From DASWTL01 sp966250385 (GTDB lineage Bacteria; Bacteroidota; Bacteroidia; Sphingobacteriales; Sphingobacteriaceae), in contig CBINHC010000005.1 in assembly GCA_966250385.1 (NCBI GenBank), positions 124,001 to 188,000 of the forward strand: a stretch of 64,000 bases of DNA, given 5' to 3'. Position numbers and translations under genes: made by a program. Below the pieces are notes generated by a model. The model was not told the origin of the DNA, searched no databases, and saw only the letters and a program-made list of their open reading frames with translations. Below are positions 42,914 to 51,602 of the stretch, piece after piece (position 1 is the first letter of the stretch; the number at the start of each line of letters is the position of its first letter).

Positions 42914-43666
42914 ATGGCAAGAATTTTTATTTCGGGTTCGGCGGACGGGCTTGGCCTATTGGCCTCGAAGGAACTGATCGCCCTGGGGCACCAGGTCGTT
43001 CTCCATGCCAGAAATGACGAAAGAGGCCGGGAGGCGCTGGAAAAAGCTCCAGGTGCGGAAGCGGTGGTCACAGCCGATCTCTCCCAGCCTGGCCAGACCA
43101 TCGACCTGGCTGAGAAAGTAAACGCTATGGGGCATTTTGATGCGGTTATTCATAATGCAGGTGTGTATATCGCTCCCCCGTCCGAGTTGCTGGCCGTCAA
43201 CACGCTGGCGCCCTACATACTCACAAGCCTCCTGCACAGACCTCAAAGGATGATCTACCTGAGCTCAAACATGCACATGCATGGTCGGGTCCGGATGGAC
43301 GATCTGCAGGCGGTGACGATCGGCGCTACTTATTCGGATACGAAACTGCATATGCTGATGCTTTGCAAGGCGGTTGCCAGAAAATGGCCGGCTGTATATT
43401 CGAACGCGGTCAATCCCGGTTGGGTACCTACGAAAATGGGCGGCCGCGGTGCACCGGACGACCTGGAAAAAGGATACCAGACCCAGGTTTGGCTGGCCAC
43501 CTCGGAGGATGAAAAAGCCAAAATAAGCGGCCGTTATTTTTTTCACGGGAAGGAAGCCCGGTCAAATCCGGAGGCGGATGATGTGATCCGGCAGGAGAAA
43601 CTCCTGTCCGTATGCGAAGGAATAACGGGTGTTTCTTTTAGCTTGAAAGGGCCTGGAATCTCTTGA
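42914..43666 (+). CDS. Short-chain dehydrogenase/reductase
   Basis: The 250-residue protein has a Rossmann fold with the cofactor motif SGSADGLGLLAS, the NAG motif in IHNAGVY, a Ser in YLSSNMH and the catalytic YxxxK in YSDTKLHML. The ATP-grasp-like features of longer fusions are absent. The substrate is unknown; the NADP(H) or NAD(H) preference cannot be decided, although HARN after the second strand suggests NADP. It may share a transcript with the kinase gene upstream. Confidence 0.88.
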   Translation: MARIFISGSADGLGLLASKELIALGHQVVLHARNDERGREALEKAPGAEAVVTADLSQPGQTIDLAEKVNAMGHFDAVIHNAGVYIAPPSELLAVNTLAPYILTSLLHRPQRMIYLSSNMHMHGRVRMDDLQAVTIGATYSDTKLHMLMLCKAVARKWPAVYSNAVNPGWVPTKMGGRGAPDDLEKGYQTQVWLATSEDEKAKISGRYFFHGKEARSNPEADDVIRQEKLLSVCEGITGVSFSLKGPGIS

Positions 43667-43684
43667 ACGACCGAGAAACAAGGT

Positions 43685-44809
43685 CTATTCCCATTGGCCG
43701 ACGAAGTCCCTGAAATTTTCCGGTGTGATTATCGTGACCTGAGCATCATACCCATTGACAAAACTTCCGGGTATCCTGGCCTTAGCTTTCGGGTTCCACT
43801 TGAACTCAAAACCGCGGATGACTCCATCCGCTTCTTCCACATAGTCCACTTCCTGCTGCTGCGTCGTCCGCCAGAAATAACGGTTAGCAAAAATTCTGTG
43901 ATAGTGATTCCGTTTTAGACGCTCTGTTATGAGGAAATTTTCCCATAAGGCCCCAACATCATTTCTTAGCTCAACCGGATTGAAATTCTGGATCAGAGCG
44001 TTCCGAACACCGTTGTCATAAAAATAGATTTTTTGGTTTGTCTTAATCTCATTGCGCAGATTTCGGCTAAATGATGTCAACGGATAAATGATATACGATA
44101 GGGTTAATAAATAAATATAGTTAGCAACGGTCTTTTTGTCTACCCCGATAAGCTGGGCGATTTCGTTATAGCTGACTTCGTTCCCGACCTGAAATGCCAG
44201 AGCGCGAAGCACTTTTTCCAAGACTTCCGGCTTCTTAATGTTTCCGTAAGCCAGGATGTCTTTATACAGATAGCTCTGGGTGATTTCCTTTAAAATATCT
44301 CGTTCCTCCCCGGGATTGTTGATCACATCAGGATAAAAGCCAAAAATCAGGCGAGTTGCCAAATCCTTCCGGGCATCCAGGAAACTGGTCGACTGCTCCA
44401 ATTCCTCGTAGGAAACAGGATATAAGTGATATTCCCATTTCCTACCCGTTAGAGATTCATTGGTATGATTACGGAGTTCGAAGGCTGACGATCCACTCAT
44501 CAGCAGTTGGACATCTTTAAACTGATCATGAATGATCTTGGCTGTCAGTCCAATATTTTCAATGCGTTGGGCTTCATCAATAAATACAAGATTTGCATTG
44601 CCCAAAATAGCCCCAATTTCCCTGGTGTTGGGATTAGTTAACCGGCTTCTTACAAGCGGGTCATCGCCATCCAGAAACAGATAATCCCTACCGCTAAGCA
44701 CCGTTTTAAGCAGGGTAGTTTTACCGACCTGCCGCGGACCGGTAACGATAAGGGTCTTACCTTTAAATAACCTTTCCGAAAGGGGATTTTGAAGAGTGCG
44801 TATTATCAT
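43685..44809 (-). CDS. AAA-type ATP-binding protein with DUF4143 domain
   Basis: The 374-residue protein has a P-loop VTGPRQVGKTTLLKTV (about residues 23-38), a Walker B VFIDEAQRI, and a C-terminal DUF4143/restriction-fold-like domain (ENFLITERLKRNHYHRIFANRYFWRTTQQQEVDYVEE and GFEFKWNPKAK). The D-(x)-E-x-K outline there resembles the PD-(D/E)xK fold. Codon use is more AT-rich than the neighbours, which suggests horizontal acquisition. Such genes are widespread and mobile in bacteria; function is unproven. Two 30-bp inverted repeats lie 11 bp upstream. Confidence 0.88.
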   Translation of the reverse strand: MIIRTLQNPLSERLFKGKTLIVTGPRQVGKTTLLKTVLSGRDYLFLDGDDPLVRSRLTNPNTREIGAILGNANLVFIDEAQRIENIGLTAKIIHDQFKDVQLLMSGSSAFELRNHTNESLTGRKWEYHLYPVSYEELEQSTSFLDARKDLATRLIFGFYPDVINNPGEERDILKEITQSYLYKDILAYGNIKKPEVLEKVLRALAFQVGNEVSYNEIAQLIGVDKKTVANYIYLLTLSYIIYPLTSFSRNLRNEIKTNQKIYFYDNGVRNALIQNFNPVELRNDVGALWENFLITERLKRNHYHRIFANRYFWRTTQQQEVDYVEEADGVIRGFEFKWNPKAKARIPGSFVNGYDAQVTIITPENFRDFVGQWE

Positions 44810-44819
44810 ATTTAGACTT

Positions 44820-44881
44820 AATCCCCAAAAATACTATTTTTCGGGGATTACAATCCCCAAAAATTTAGGCTTTTGGGGATT
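44820..44881. repeat. Two tandem 30-bp inverted repeats before the DUF4143 gene
   Basis: Each unit starts AATCCCCAAAAAT and ends GGGGATT: 44820-44849 and 44852-44881, 2 bp apart (period 32). The arms are AATCCCC and GGGGATT with complementary A- and T-rich flanks inside. They start 11 bp upstream of the ATPase start codon and probably cover its promoter, so they may be operator sites for a dimeric protein, possibly the ATPase's own control. Confidence 0.7.
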
Positions 44882-45132
44882 AGTCACTCGAACCGGTTAA
44901 CATGTAAAAACTTTCTCAGAGCTTTTGAGCATGCACGGGAATTCCGAGCCTGGTTCCCTACCGGACGGCAGAAAGACATTCGGCAAATTCCATGGAACCG
45001 GGCTCGACAGACCTCCTTGGCGCGATTCGACTTGGATAGTAAGTTCTTAATTGCACCTGTCTGAGATCGGGCGAGGTCGATACTGCATCGCCCAGTGTCG
45101 CAACAGATGTATTAGTTCCTTGTTTGGTACAA

Positions 45133-45165
45133 AAAAAGCCTTCAGGACGCTCCTAAAGGCTTTTT
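45133..45165 (-). terminator. Terminator after tRNA-His
   Basis: On the minus strand the stem AGCCTTTAGGA / TCCTGAAGGCT (one mismatch) is followed by seven T residues, 8 nt beyond the tRNA 3' end. Confidence 0.75.
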
Positions 45166-45173
45166 AATATCTG

Positions 45174-45248
45174 GGTGGAATATGGGGCTCGAACCCACGA
45201 CCTCCTGAACCACAATCAGGCGCTCTAACCAACTGAGCTAAAACCACC
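45174..45248 (-). tRNA. tRNA-His (anticodon GTG)
   Basis: The minus strand folds as a tRNA with D-stem GCTC/GAGC, anticodon stem CCTGA/TCAGG around TTGTGGT (anticodon GTG) and T-arm GTGGG-TTCGAGC-CCCAT. A G at position -1 faces C73, the identity mark of tRNA-His. The acceptor stem has two adjacent T-T mismatches (5-68 and 6-67). CCA is not encoded. Confidence 0.9.
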
Positions 45249-45320
45249 GTGTTTTATGAAGGCAAAAATACATCTTAAACTTACATACCACAACATTTTT
45301 TAAAAGAAAGTTACAACTGA

Positions 45321-46184
45321 TTAATTTTGAGGCTGATTCTTTACTCTTTTCTGGAAGTTCTTCGGTAATTCACCGGTATGCTTTTTAAAATAACGCGCAA
45401 AGTACGCCGGATCCTCGAATCCCAGCTCCCAGGCGATGCTTTTGACGTTGTTTCCCGACCAGTATAACAGCCGTCTTGCTTCCAGGATCCTTCGCTCGTC
45501 AATCAATGATTTGGCACTTTTGCCGGTGATCTGCCGCACGATGTCGTTCAGGTGTCCCGGCGTGAGGAACAGTTCACCGGCATACTGTGACACCTGGGTC
45601 AGTTTCCGGAACTTCTCATCGATCAGTTTAATGAATCGCTGCAGGATAGCATGATAATGCTCCATCCCCTTTTCATCGTGGTACCGATGAAACGTTCGCT
45701 CGCATTTGGCCAGCAATGCACCCAGAATGCCCGCGTAGATCGTCTCTTTCCCTCTGCCCGGCTCATATTCATGCAAGAGCAGCCTGATGTAGGGGAAAAT
45801 TTCGCGCAGCTCCTCTCTTCGCGGACGAATAACCGGGGTCTGAAACAGATGCTCCAGATCGTTCAGGTCCATTCCCTGAGGAAACGATGCATTAAACGCA
45901 ATGGCTGTTACGCTGGCGTTCCCCCCGCGGGCTACCGAATGGATCTGCCCCGGGGTGACAAACAGGAATGCGGGCGCTTCGAGGACATGTTCTTCAAAGT
46001 CCAGCAGGTGTATCGTCTCTCCCGCTTCGACAAAACAGATCATATAGTGATCATGACGATGCGGAAGGGACTCGTTCTGAACCGGCTCACGTGAAATGCT
46101 GAACCCGGTTTCATGCCCGCTCTCGTCCCCGCTGATCCGATAAAAGGGTACCTTTTTTGCCATCGGCTCCGTGAAAAATTCCAT
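45321..46184 (-). CDS. AraC-family transcriptional regulator
   Basis: The 287-residue protein has an N-terminal cupin sensor domain (SLPHRHDHYMICFVEAGETIHLLDFEEHVLEAP...FVTPGQIHSV) and a C-terminal AraC HTH pair ending WELGFEDPAYFARYFKKHTGELPKNFQKR. It is divergent from the copper ATPase gene across 116 bp, but typical AraC cupins bind small organic ligands, so control of the ATPase is only a possibility. The ATG at 46184 is used; 46163 is an alternative. Confidence 0.9.
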   Translation of the reverse strand: MEFFTEPMAKKVPFYRISGDESGHETGFSISREPVQNESLPHRHDHYMICFVEAGETIHLLDFEEHVLEAPAFLFVTPGQIHSVARGGNASVTAIAFNASFPQGMDLNDLEHLFQTPVIRPRREELREIFPYIRLLLHEYEPGRGKETIYAGILGALLAKCERTFHRYHDEKGMEHYHAILQRFIKLIDEKFRKLTQVSQYAGELFLTPGHLNDIVRQITGKSAKSLIDERRILEARRLLYWSGNNVKSIAWELGFEDPAYFARYFKKHTGELPKNFQKRVKNQPQN

Positions 46185-46277
46185 TAAATCTACAAAAAGA
46201 ATCCCGTGCAGGTGAAAATTCCGCGAAAAGTACCATTTATGCCATAGTTTGTCACTTTTTCAGGAAGAAACAATCAA

Positions 46278-46285
46278 TACATTTG
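46278..46285 (+). promoter_or_regulatory. -7 box (TACATTTG) of the copper ATPase gene
   Basis: TACATTTG ends 15 nt before the ATG at 46301 and overlaps the upstream TTG (46283), which therefore is not the start. A TTTG lies 26 nt upstream, a rather long spacer. Confidence 0.45.
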
Positions 46286-46300
46286 TATCAAATATCACAG

Positions 46301-48403
46301 ATGGAAAATCACGAACTGGTTGAACTAAACGTTACGGGCATGCATTGCAACAACTGCGCAATGTCAGTCCATAAGGCCCTGGAGAACAAAGGACTTCACG
46401 ATATCTATGTTGATTTCGCGAATGAGGAAGTAAAGTTCCGGGGTGGTACAGCCATCCCCCTGCCGGCCATCATCAAGGACATCGAAGGCCTGGGATTCCG
46501 GGTCTACGAAAAGGATACGATACCCGCACCGAAGTTCTACAACAAAATCGAGAACCGCTTTCTGTTCAGCCTGATCTTCACGTTACCGCTGTTCTTCCAC
46601 ATGTTTCTTCCCTTCCACTGGCTGCATGATCCCTATGTACAGCTTGGGCTCAGTTTGCCGGTATTTATTTTGGGATGCATCCATTTCGGAAAAAGTGCGA
46701 TCAACTCGATCCGGGCCGGAGTACCCAATATGGACGTTCTGATCTTTATCGGCTCCACCGCCGCCTTCATATACAGTCTGGCCGGAACAATTCAGCAGCT
46801 GGGCCCCGATTATCTCTTTTATGAAACGACCGCAACGATCATCACGCTGGTTCTGCTGGGAAACCTGCTCGAGAAGCGTTCCGTATCTCAAACCACCTCC
46901 GCCGTGAGGGACCTCCTGAGGTTCCAGGCAACGCGGGCGACTCGGGTTGTGAACGGCGATCTTGAAGAAGTTGATGCAAAGGATGTTCGCAGCGGCGATA
47001 TCCTCCAGGTCAATACCGGGGATAAGATTCCCGTGGACGGTGAGGTGATCGCCGGTGAGGCTTCCGTAAATGAATCGATGCTGACGGGCGAGAGCATCCC
47101 GGTTGAAAAATCGAAATACAGCCCAGTCTATGCCGGTACGGTCCTGGAAAATGGAAATTTCCGCATGCTGGCCACCAAGGTCGGCAAGCATACCGCCCTG
47201 TCGCAGATCATTGAGCTGATGAAGCGCGCGCAGGCCGCAAAGCCGCCGATCCAGAAACTCGGTGACAAGGTAGCCGCCATCTTTGTTCCTGTGGTCGTGG
47301 GCATCGCTGTACTGACCTTCCTGCTCGCGCACTACGCCTTTGATATCAGTTTTCAGCAAGCCATGTTGAACGGCATTGCCGTACTGGTGATCTCCTGCCC
47401 CTGCGCGATGGGCCTGGCCACCCCGACAGCTGTCATGGTGGGGCTGGGAAGGGCGGCACGGAATGGCGTCCTGGTCAAAGGAGGAAACACCATGGAAGAG
47501 ATTGCCGGCCTGAAATACATGGTATTTGACAAGACAGGAACCCTGACCACGGGCAGGTTCAGGATGACCACACTGGAAGTCACCGGCTCCCTGCCGGAGG
47601 AGGAGGCGATCAATATCATCTCGTCACTGGAAGGATATTCCAACCACCCCATCGCCAGATCCCTGGTCAGTGAACTGAAAGAACGGACAACCGGCCAGGT
47701 CGTCTTCAGCACGGTGAAGGAAGAAAAAGGCCTCGGCATGCAGGCTACCGACACCGAAGGCAACCATTACAGGCTTGGGTCCCCAACCATCCTGAAGAGT
47801 CCTGAAAAGGAAGAAGATTTCAGCGTATTCCTGCTGAAGAACGATGCCCTGGCAGCCCGGATCTCGATCGGCGATGACATCCGGCCTGAAGCGTTCCAGA
47901 TCATTGAAACCCTCAAAAAACTGAACATCACACCGGTTCTCCTGAGCGGAGACCGCCTGTCCAGGTGTCAGGAGGTTGCCCGGAAACTCGGTATAACTGA
48001 AGTCTTTGCGGAAACCCTTCCCGCGCGTAAACTGGAGATCATTGATGACCTGAAGAAAAAAGGTAAGACCGCTATGGTTGGCGACGGAATCAACGACGCT
48101 CCGGCGCTGACCACCTCAGACGTGGGAATCTCCATGAGCGACGCCAGTCATGTAGCCATCCAGTCTGCCGAGGTCGTCCTGCTGAAGAATGATCTGAAAG
48201 CGATAGACTTTACCCTGAGGATCGGAAAACATACCCTGCTGACCATTAAACAGAATCTGTTCTGGGCATTCTTCTATAACATCATTGCCATCCCGGTAGC
48301 GGCATTCGGGTTCCTGAATCCGATGGTCGCTGCGCTCACCATGGCTTTTTCAGACGTAATAGTTATCGGCAATTCAATCCGCTTAAAAACAAAATCCTTA
48401 TAA
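46301..48403 (+). CDS. copA: Copper-translocating P-type ATPase (CopA-like)
   Basis: A P1B-type pump exporting Cu(I) across the inner membrane. About 700 residues: one HMA domain with GMHCNNCAMSV, about eight membrane helices, the actuator motif LTGESIPVEK, the ion-channel CPC in VISCPCAMGLATPTA, the phosphorylation motif DKTGTLTTG, the HP motif in SNHPIA and MVGDGINDAPAL. The last helices carry YN and MAFSDVIVIGNSIRL, near the MxxSS of Cu(I) pumps. No CopZ or CueR gene is adjacent. Confidence 0.92.
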   Translation: MENHELVELNVTGMHCNNCAMSVHKALENKGLHDIYVDFANEEVKFRGGTAIPLPAIIKDIEGLGFRVYEKDTIPAPKFYNKIENRFLFSLIFTLPLFFHMFLPFHWLHDPYVQLGLSLPVFILGCIHFGKSAINSIRAGVPNMDVLIFIGSTAAFIYSLAGTIQQLGPDYLFYETTATIITLVLLGNLLEKRSVSQTTSAVRDLLRFQATRATRVVNGDLEEVDAKDVRSGDILQVNTGDKIPVDGEVIAGEASVNESMLTGESIPVEKSKYSPVYAGTVLENGNFRMLATKVGKHTALSQIIELMKRAQAAKPPIQKLGDKVAAIFVPVVVGIAVLTFLLAHYAFDISFQQAMLNGIAVLVISCPCAMGLATPTAVMVGLGRAARNGVLVKGGNTMEEIAGLKYMVFDKTGTLTTGRFRMTTLEVTGSLPEEEAINIISSLEGYSNHPIARSLVSELKERTTGQVVFSTVKEEKGLGMQATDTEGNHYRLGSPTILKSPEKEEDFSVFLLKNDALAARISIGDDIRPEAFQIIETLKKLNITPVLLSGDRLSRCQEVARKLGITEVFAETLPARKLEIIDDLKKKGKTAMVGDGINDAPALTTSDVGISMSDASHVAIQSAEVVLLKNDLKAIDFTLRIGKHTLLTIKQNLFWAFFYNIIAIPVAAFGFLNPMVAALTMAFSDVIVIGNSIRLKTKSL

Positions 48404-48422
48404 TTGCCGCAAAGCGGAAAGG

Positions 48423-48893
48423 ATGATAGAGCTATATACTGACGGGGCATCAAAAGGAAATCCGGGGCCGGGGGGATTCGGCGTGATCCTCCGGGCGGGT
48501 CAGCACTACAAGGAGATCAGCGGGGGATTCCGTAAAACAACCAACAACCGAATGGAACTGCTTGCCGTAATCGTCGGTCTGGAAGCGCTGAAAAAGCCCG
48601 GACAGAACGTGACGATTTACTCCGATTCCAAATACGTCGTGGACGCTGTAGAGAAAAAATGGGTCTTCGGCTGGCTGCAGAAAGGGTTTGCCGGCAAAAA
48701 AAACAAGGACCTGTGGCTACGTTTCCTGCAGGTCTATAAACTGCACAACGTTCGTTTTGTATGGGTTAAAGGCCATGCCGGCCATCCCGAAAACGAACGT
48801 TGTGATCAGCTGGCGGTTGCTGCCAGCATGAGCAAGGATGTTTCTGTGGATTCCGTTTTTGAAATGGAATGCCAGAAAGAAGGTCTGCTTTAA
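48423..48893 (+). CDS. rnhA: Ribonuclease HI
   Basis: Cleaves the RNA strand of RNA-DNA hybrids. The 156-residue protein has the four catalytic acidic residues in order: LYTDGASKGNPGPGG (Asp), NRMELLAV (Glu), IYSDSKYVVD (Asp), and ENERCDQLA (Asp), plus the GHAGHPENE loop. It starts 20 bp after copA on the same strand. It overlaps the convergent fbp stop by 4 bp. Confidence 0.96.
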   Translation: MIELYTDGASKGNPGPGGFGVILRAGQHYKEISGGFRKTTNNRMELLAVIVGLEALKKPGQNVTIYSDSKYVVDAVEKKWVFGWLQKGFAGKKNKDLWLRFLQVYKLHNVRFVWVKGHAGHPENERCDQLAVAASMSKDVSVDSVFEMECQKEGLL

Positions 48894-49975
48894 TCGATTC
48901 CTCCGACCACGCCCAGGTCCGCCAGCTTTTCGTCTGCCTTGTCCGGCATCTGCACGATCAGCGGATCTGAAGAATATTCCAGCATCATCGCTTCCGCTTT
49001 CCGGACCATATTTTCGGAGCCGATAAAAATTGCGGAACGCTGGTGCAGCGAGGTGACTTCCGTATCCAGGATCCGCGTGAAACCATTGGTGGCCCGTCCG
49101 CCGGCCTGCTCAATGATGAAAGCCATAGGATTGCATTCATAGACCAGCCGCAGTTTCCCGTTCGGGGCACCGGATGTTGTCGGGTAAATGAATATCCCGC
49201 CCTTGATCATATTACGGTGCAGGTCAGCGACCATCGATCCGATATAGCGGGAAGTATAAGGGCGCTTGGTTGCCTTATCTTCAACCTGGCAGTATTTAAT
49301 GTATTTCTTGACCCCGTCCGGAAAGTGGACGTAGTTTCCTTCATTGATGGAATAGATGGTTCCGTCCTCCGGGATCTTCATATCAGGATGAGACAGACAG
49401 AACTCGCCGATGGACGGATCCAGCGTAAACCCGTTCACTCCCTTCCCTGTGGTATAGACCAGCATGGTGGACGATCCGTAGATCACGTAGCCGGCGGCCA
49501 CCTGCTCATGCCCATATTGAAGCACATCCTCCAGCGTGGCCCTGCCCTCCGTTGACTTCCGGCGGTAAATCGAAAAGATGGTACCGACCGCCACGTTTAC
49601 GTCTATATTGGAGGACCCGTCGAGGGGATCGATAGCCACGATATATTTGGCGTTCTTCGAAACGGCGGAATCAATATGGATCAGGTCGTCACTTTCTTCT
49701 GAAACCACGATACAGCATTCCCCTCCGCTCTGCAATGCGGAAATGAACTGCTCATTGGCATACAGGTCCAGCTTCTTCTGACATTCCCCCTGAACATTCA
49801 TGGTTCCGGCATCCCCGAGGATGTCGACCAGGCCGGCTTTGTTCACCTCGCGGTTGACAATCTTCGCCGCAATGCCGATGTCTCTGAGCAGTCGGGACAA
49901 CTCGCCTTTCGCATATGGAAAGTCTGCCTGCTTTTCAATAATAAACTGCCCTAAAGTGGTTACTCCTCCTGACAT
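48890..49975 (-). CDS. fbp: Fructose-1,6-bisphosphatase class I
   Basis: Gluconeogenic enzyme converting fructose 1,6-bisphosphate to fructose 6-phosphate. The 361-residue protein has the metal-binding VSEESDDL, the signature AIDPLDGSSNIDVNVAVGTIFSIYR, ARYIGSMVADLHRNMIKGGIFIYP-like substrate residues and GKLRLVYECNPMAFIIEQAGG. The ATG is preceded directly by two copies of a 14-bp repeat with no clear Shine-Dalgarno sequence. Confidence 0.96.
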   Translation of the reverse strand: MSGGVTTLGQFIIEKQADFPYAKGELSRLLRDIGIAAKIVNREVNKAGLVDILGDAGTMNVQGECQKKLDLYANEQFISALQSGGECCIVVSEESDDLIHIDSAVSKNAKYIVAIDPLDGSSNIDVNVAVGTIFSIYRRKSTEGRATLEDVLQYGHEQVAAGYVIYGSSTMLVYTTGKGVNGFTLDPSIGEFCLSHPDMKIPEDGTIYSINEGNYVHFPDGVKKYIKYCQVEDKATKRPYTSRYIGSMVADLHRNMIKGGIFIYPTTSGAPNGKLRLVYECNPMAFIIEQAGGRATNGFTRILDTEVTSLHQRSAIFIGSENMVRKAEAMMLEYSSDPLIVQMPDKADEKLADLGVVGGID

Positions 49976-50010
49976 ACTTAGTGTATTTAATACGGTACTT
50001 AGTGTATTTT
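49976..50010 (-). repeat. Two 14-bp direct repeats upstream of fbp
   Basis: TACTTAGTGTATTT (plus-strand reading) occurs at 49976-49989 and 49997-50010, a period of 21 bp, two helical turns. The first copy abuts the fbp ATG. They fill almost all of the 40-bp gap between the fbp start and the preceding gene, so they overlap any local promoter and may bind a regulator or come from a short duplication. Confidence 0.55.
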
Positions 50011-50015
50011 TAACG

Positions 50016-50510
50016 TTATCTTCCGCCCAGCTCGATGGCTTCTAAGGTATGAATTTTATCCTCAGAAATGCAGAATTTAAGAAGAGAACGTATTTTATGC
50101 CATCCTTGTTTGCCTGCGGCGCCAGGATTTAAGTGTAAAGTTCCGATCTTTTGATCATAAATGACCTTCAGGATATGTGAGTGGCCGGAAATAAATATTT
50201 TCGGAGGGTTTAAAAAAATTTCGGCCTTGATTTTCGGGTTGTATTTGCCTGGATAACCACCGATATGAGTCATCCAGACAGAGACCGCTTCGCAGTTGAA
50301 TTTCTGATGTTCCGGGTAAACCAGACGTACCGTCCTGTCGTCAATATTCCCATAAACGCCCCGGAGCGGCTTAAAGGCAGCGAGCCTGTCCGCAAGTTCT
50401 ATACCGCCGAAGTCCCCGGCATGCCAGATCTCATCGCAGTTATCAAAATGTTTAAATACGGCATCGTCAAGATACCCGTGGGTATCGGAGATCAGGCCTA
50501 TTCGGGTCAT
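50016..50510 (-). CDS. YfcE/MJ0936-family metallophosphoesterase
   Basis: The 164-residue protein has the di-metal motifs of the calcineurin-like family: ISDTHGYLDD, WHAGDFGG, GNIDD, WMTHIGG and ISGHSHI. It hydrolyses phosphodiester or phosphomonoester bonds; the natural substrate of the family is unclear. Its start is 2 bp after the stop of the methyltransferase gene in the same operon. Confidence 0.92.
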   Translation of the reverse strand: MTRIGLISDTHGYLDDAVFKHFDNCDEIWHAGDFGGIELADRLAAFKPLRGVYGNIDDRTVRLVYPEHQKFNCEAVSVWMTHIGGYPGKYNPKIKAEIFLNPPKIFISGHSHILKVIYDQKIGTLHLNPGAAGKQGWHKIRSLLKFCISEDKIHTLEAIELGGR

Positions 50511-50512
50511 AT

Positions 50513-51232
50513 TCAGAAAATGATTAAGAAGTCCTTCAGCAGTTCACGGTATTGAGCCGAGTATACCTTCTCGGCCTCATATATGATAAAATCCTCACGG
50601 ATGCATTCTGTTTGCCCGCATTTGAAACCTACCAGCTCGCGGTGCGGATCCGATCCGGGAAAGGACCGGACGGCAATCTCCCGGGCAGGATTCAGGCCTG
50701 CTTCCTGTGCCAGATGTTCGACGGCATCGACGGTTTCCACCGGAAGGATCAGAAACAGGGTCCCTCCCGGATTCAAATGGCGGGCTGATAAACTGAAAAG
50801 CTCCGCAAAGAACCCGGCGTCCGTATGCCGGGCCGTAACTTTTGCATAATCAGCAGACTTCAGGGAATTCAGAAAGTAAGGCGGATTAGTCACGATCAGG
50901 TCGAACCTGAGACCCGGATTCCCCCGCAGAAAACCCGTGAAGGCACCCGCATGCAACCGCATCCGGTCAGCGAAGGGCGAGTCCCTGAAATTGCGGTCCG
51001 CGGTTTCGGCAGCTGCCGGGTCGATCTCAACGGCCTCTATAAAAGCGGCGGGATACCTTTGCGCCATCATCAGGCTGATTACACCCGTACCGGCACCAAT
51101 ATCGAGGATCGCGGCCGGGTCCGGACCGTGCGCCAGAGCGCCGGCAAGTACTCCGTCCGTATTAACCTTCATGGCGCACCCCGTCTGGTCGACGGTAAAC
51201 TGCTTGAAGCGAAACGGTTTATCCGGCCTCAT
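50513..51232 (-). CDS. trmN6: tRNA1(Val) (adenine(37)-N6)-methyltransferase (TrmN6/YfiC-like)
   Basis: About 239 residues with an N-terminus FRFKQFTVDQTGCAMKVNTDGVLAGA typical of YfiC, the SAM motif ILDIGAGTGVISLMMAQR and the amino-methylase motif DLIVTNPPYFLNSL. It methylates A37 of tRNA1(Val). The start at 51232 overlaps the end of the VOC gene by 14 bp; the longer frame upstream would run through that gene and does not look like the family. Confidence 0.9.
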   Translation of the reverse strand: MRPDKPFRFKQFTVDQTGCAMKVNTDGVLAGALAHGPDPAAILDIGAGTGVISLMMAQRYPAAFIEAVEIDPAAAETADRNFRDSPFADRMRLHAGAFTGFLRGNPGLRFDLIVTNPPYFLNSLKSADYAKVTARHTDAGFFAELFSLSARHLNPGGTLFLILPVETVDAVEHLAQEAGLNPAREIAVRSFPGSDPHRELVGFKCGQTECIREDFIIYEAEKVYSAQYRELLKDFLIIF

Positions 51233-51602
51233 AAAGTTCGATAGGAAGCCCGTCCGGATCTGAAAAAAAGGTAAACCGGCGGCCGGTAAATTCATCCACC
51301 CTGATCGGCTCCGTCTGCACGCCCATACCGGCAAGCGTTCCAATGACCCGATCGATATCCCCGACTTCAAAGGCCAGGTGCCGGAGACCGGCTGCTTCCG
51401 GACGGGAAGGCCTCGGAGGCGGATACGGAAAAGAAAAAAGCTCGATCTGAGCGGCTCCTGCCTTCAGATCGAGCTTGTATGAACGACGGTCCTGCCGGTA
51501 CACCTCGCGGATGACCTCCAGGCCAAGTATTTCCGTATAAAAATGTTTCGAGACCGGGTAATCAGAGCAAATGATCGCTATATGATGAATCCGGTCCAGC
51601 AT
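51219..51602 (-). CDS. VOC-family protein (glyoxalase I-like, YaeR type)
   Basis: The 127-residue protein starts LDRIHHIAIICSDYPVSKHFYTEILGLEVI and ends FFSDPDGLPIELYE, the beta-alpha-beta-beta-beta pattern of the VOC fold with metal-binding His and Glu. It resembles YaeR/GloA2, of uncertain substrate. It starts at the base where purL ends and belongs to the same run of minus-strand genes. Confidence 0.9.
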   Translation of the reverse strand: MLDRIHHIAIICSDYPVSKHFYTEILGLEVIREVYRQDRRSYKLDLKAGAAQIELFSFPYPPPRPSRPEAAGLRHLAFEVGDIDRVIGTLAGMGVQTEPIRVDEFTGRRFTFFSDPDGLPIELYEAG

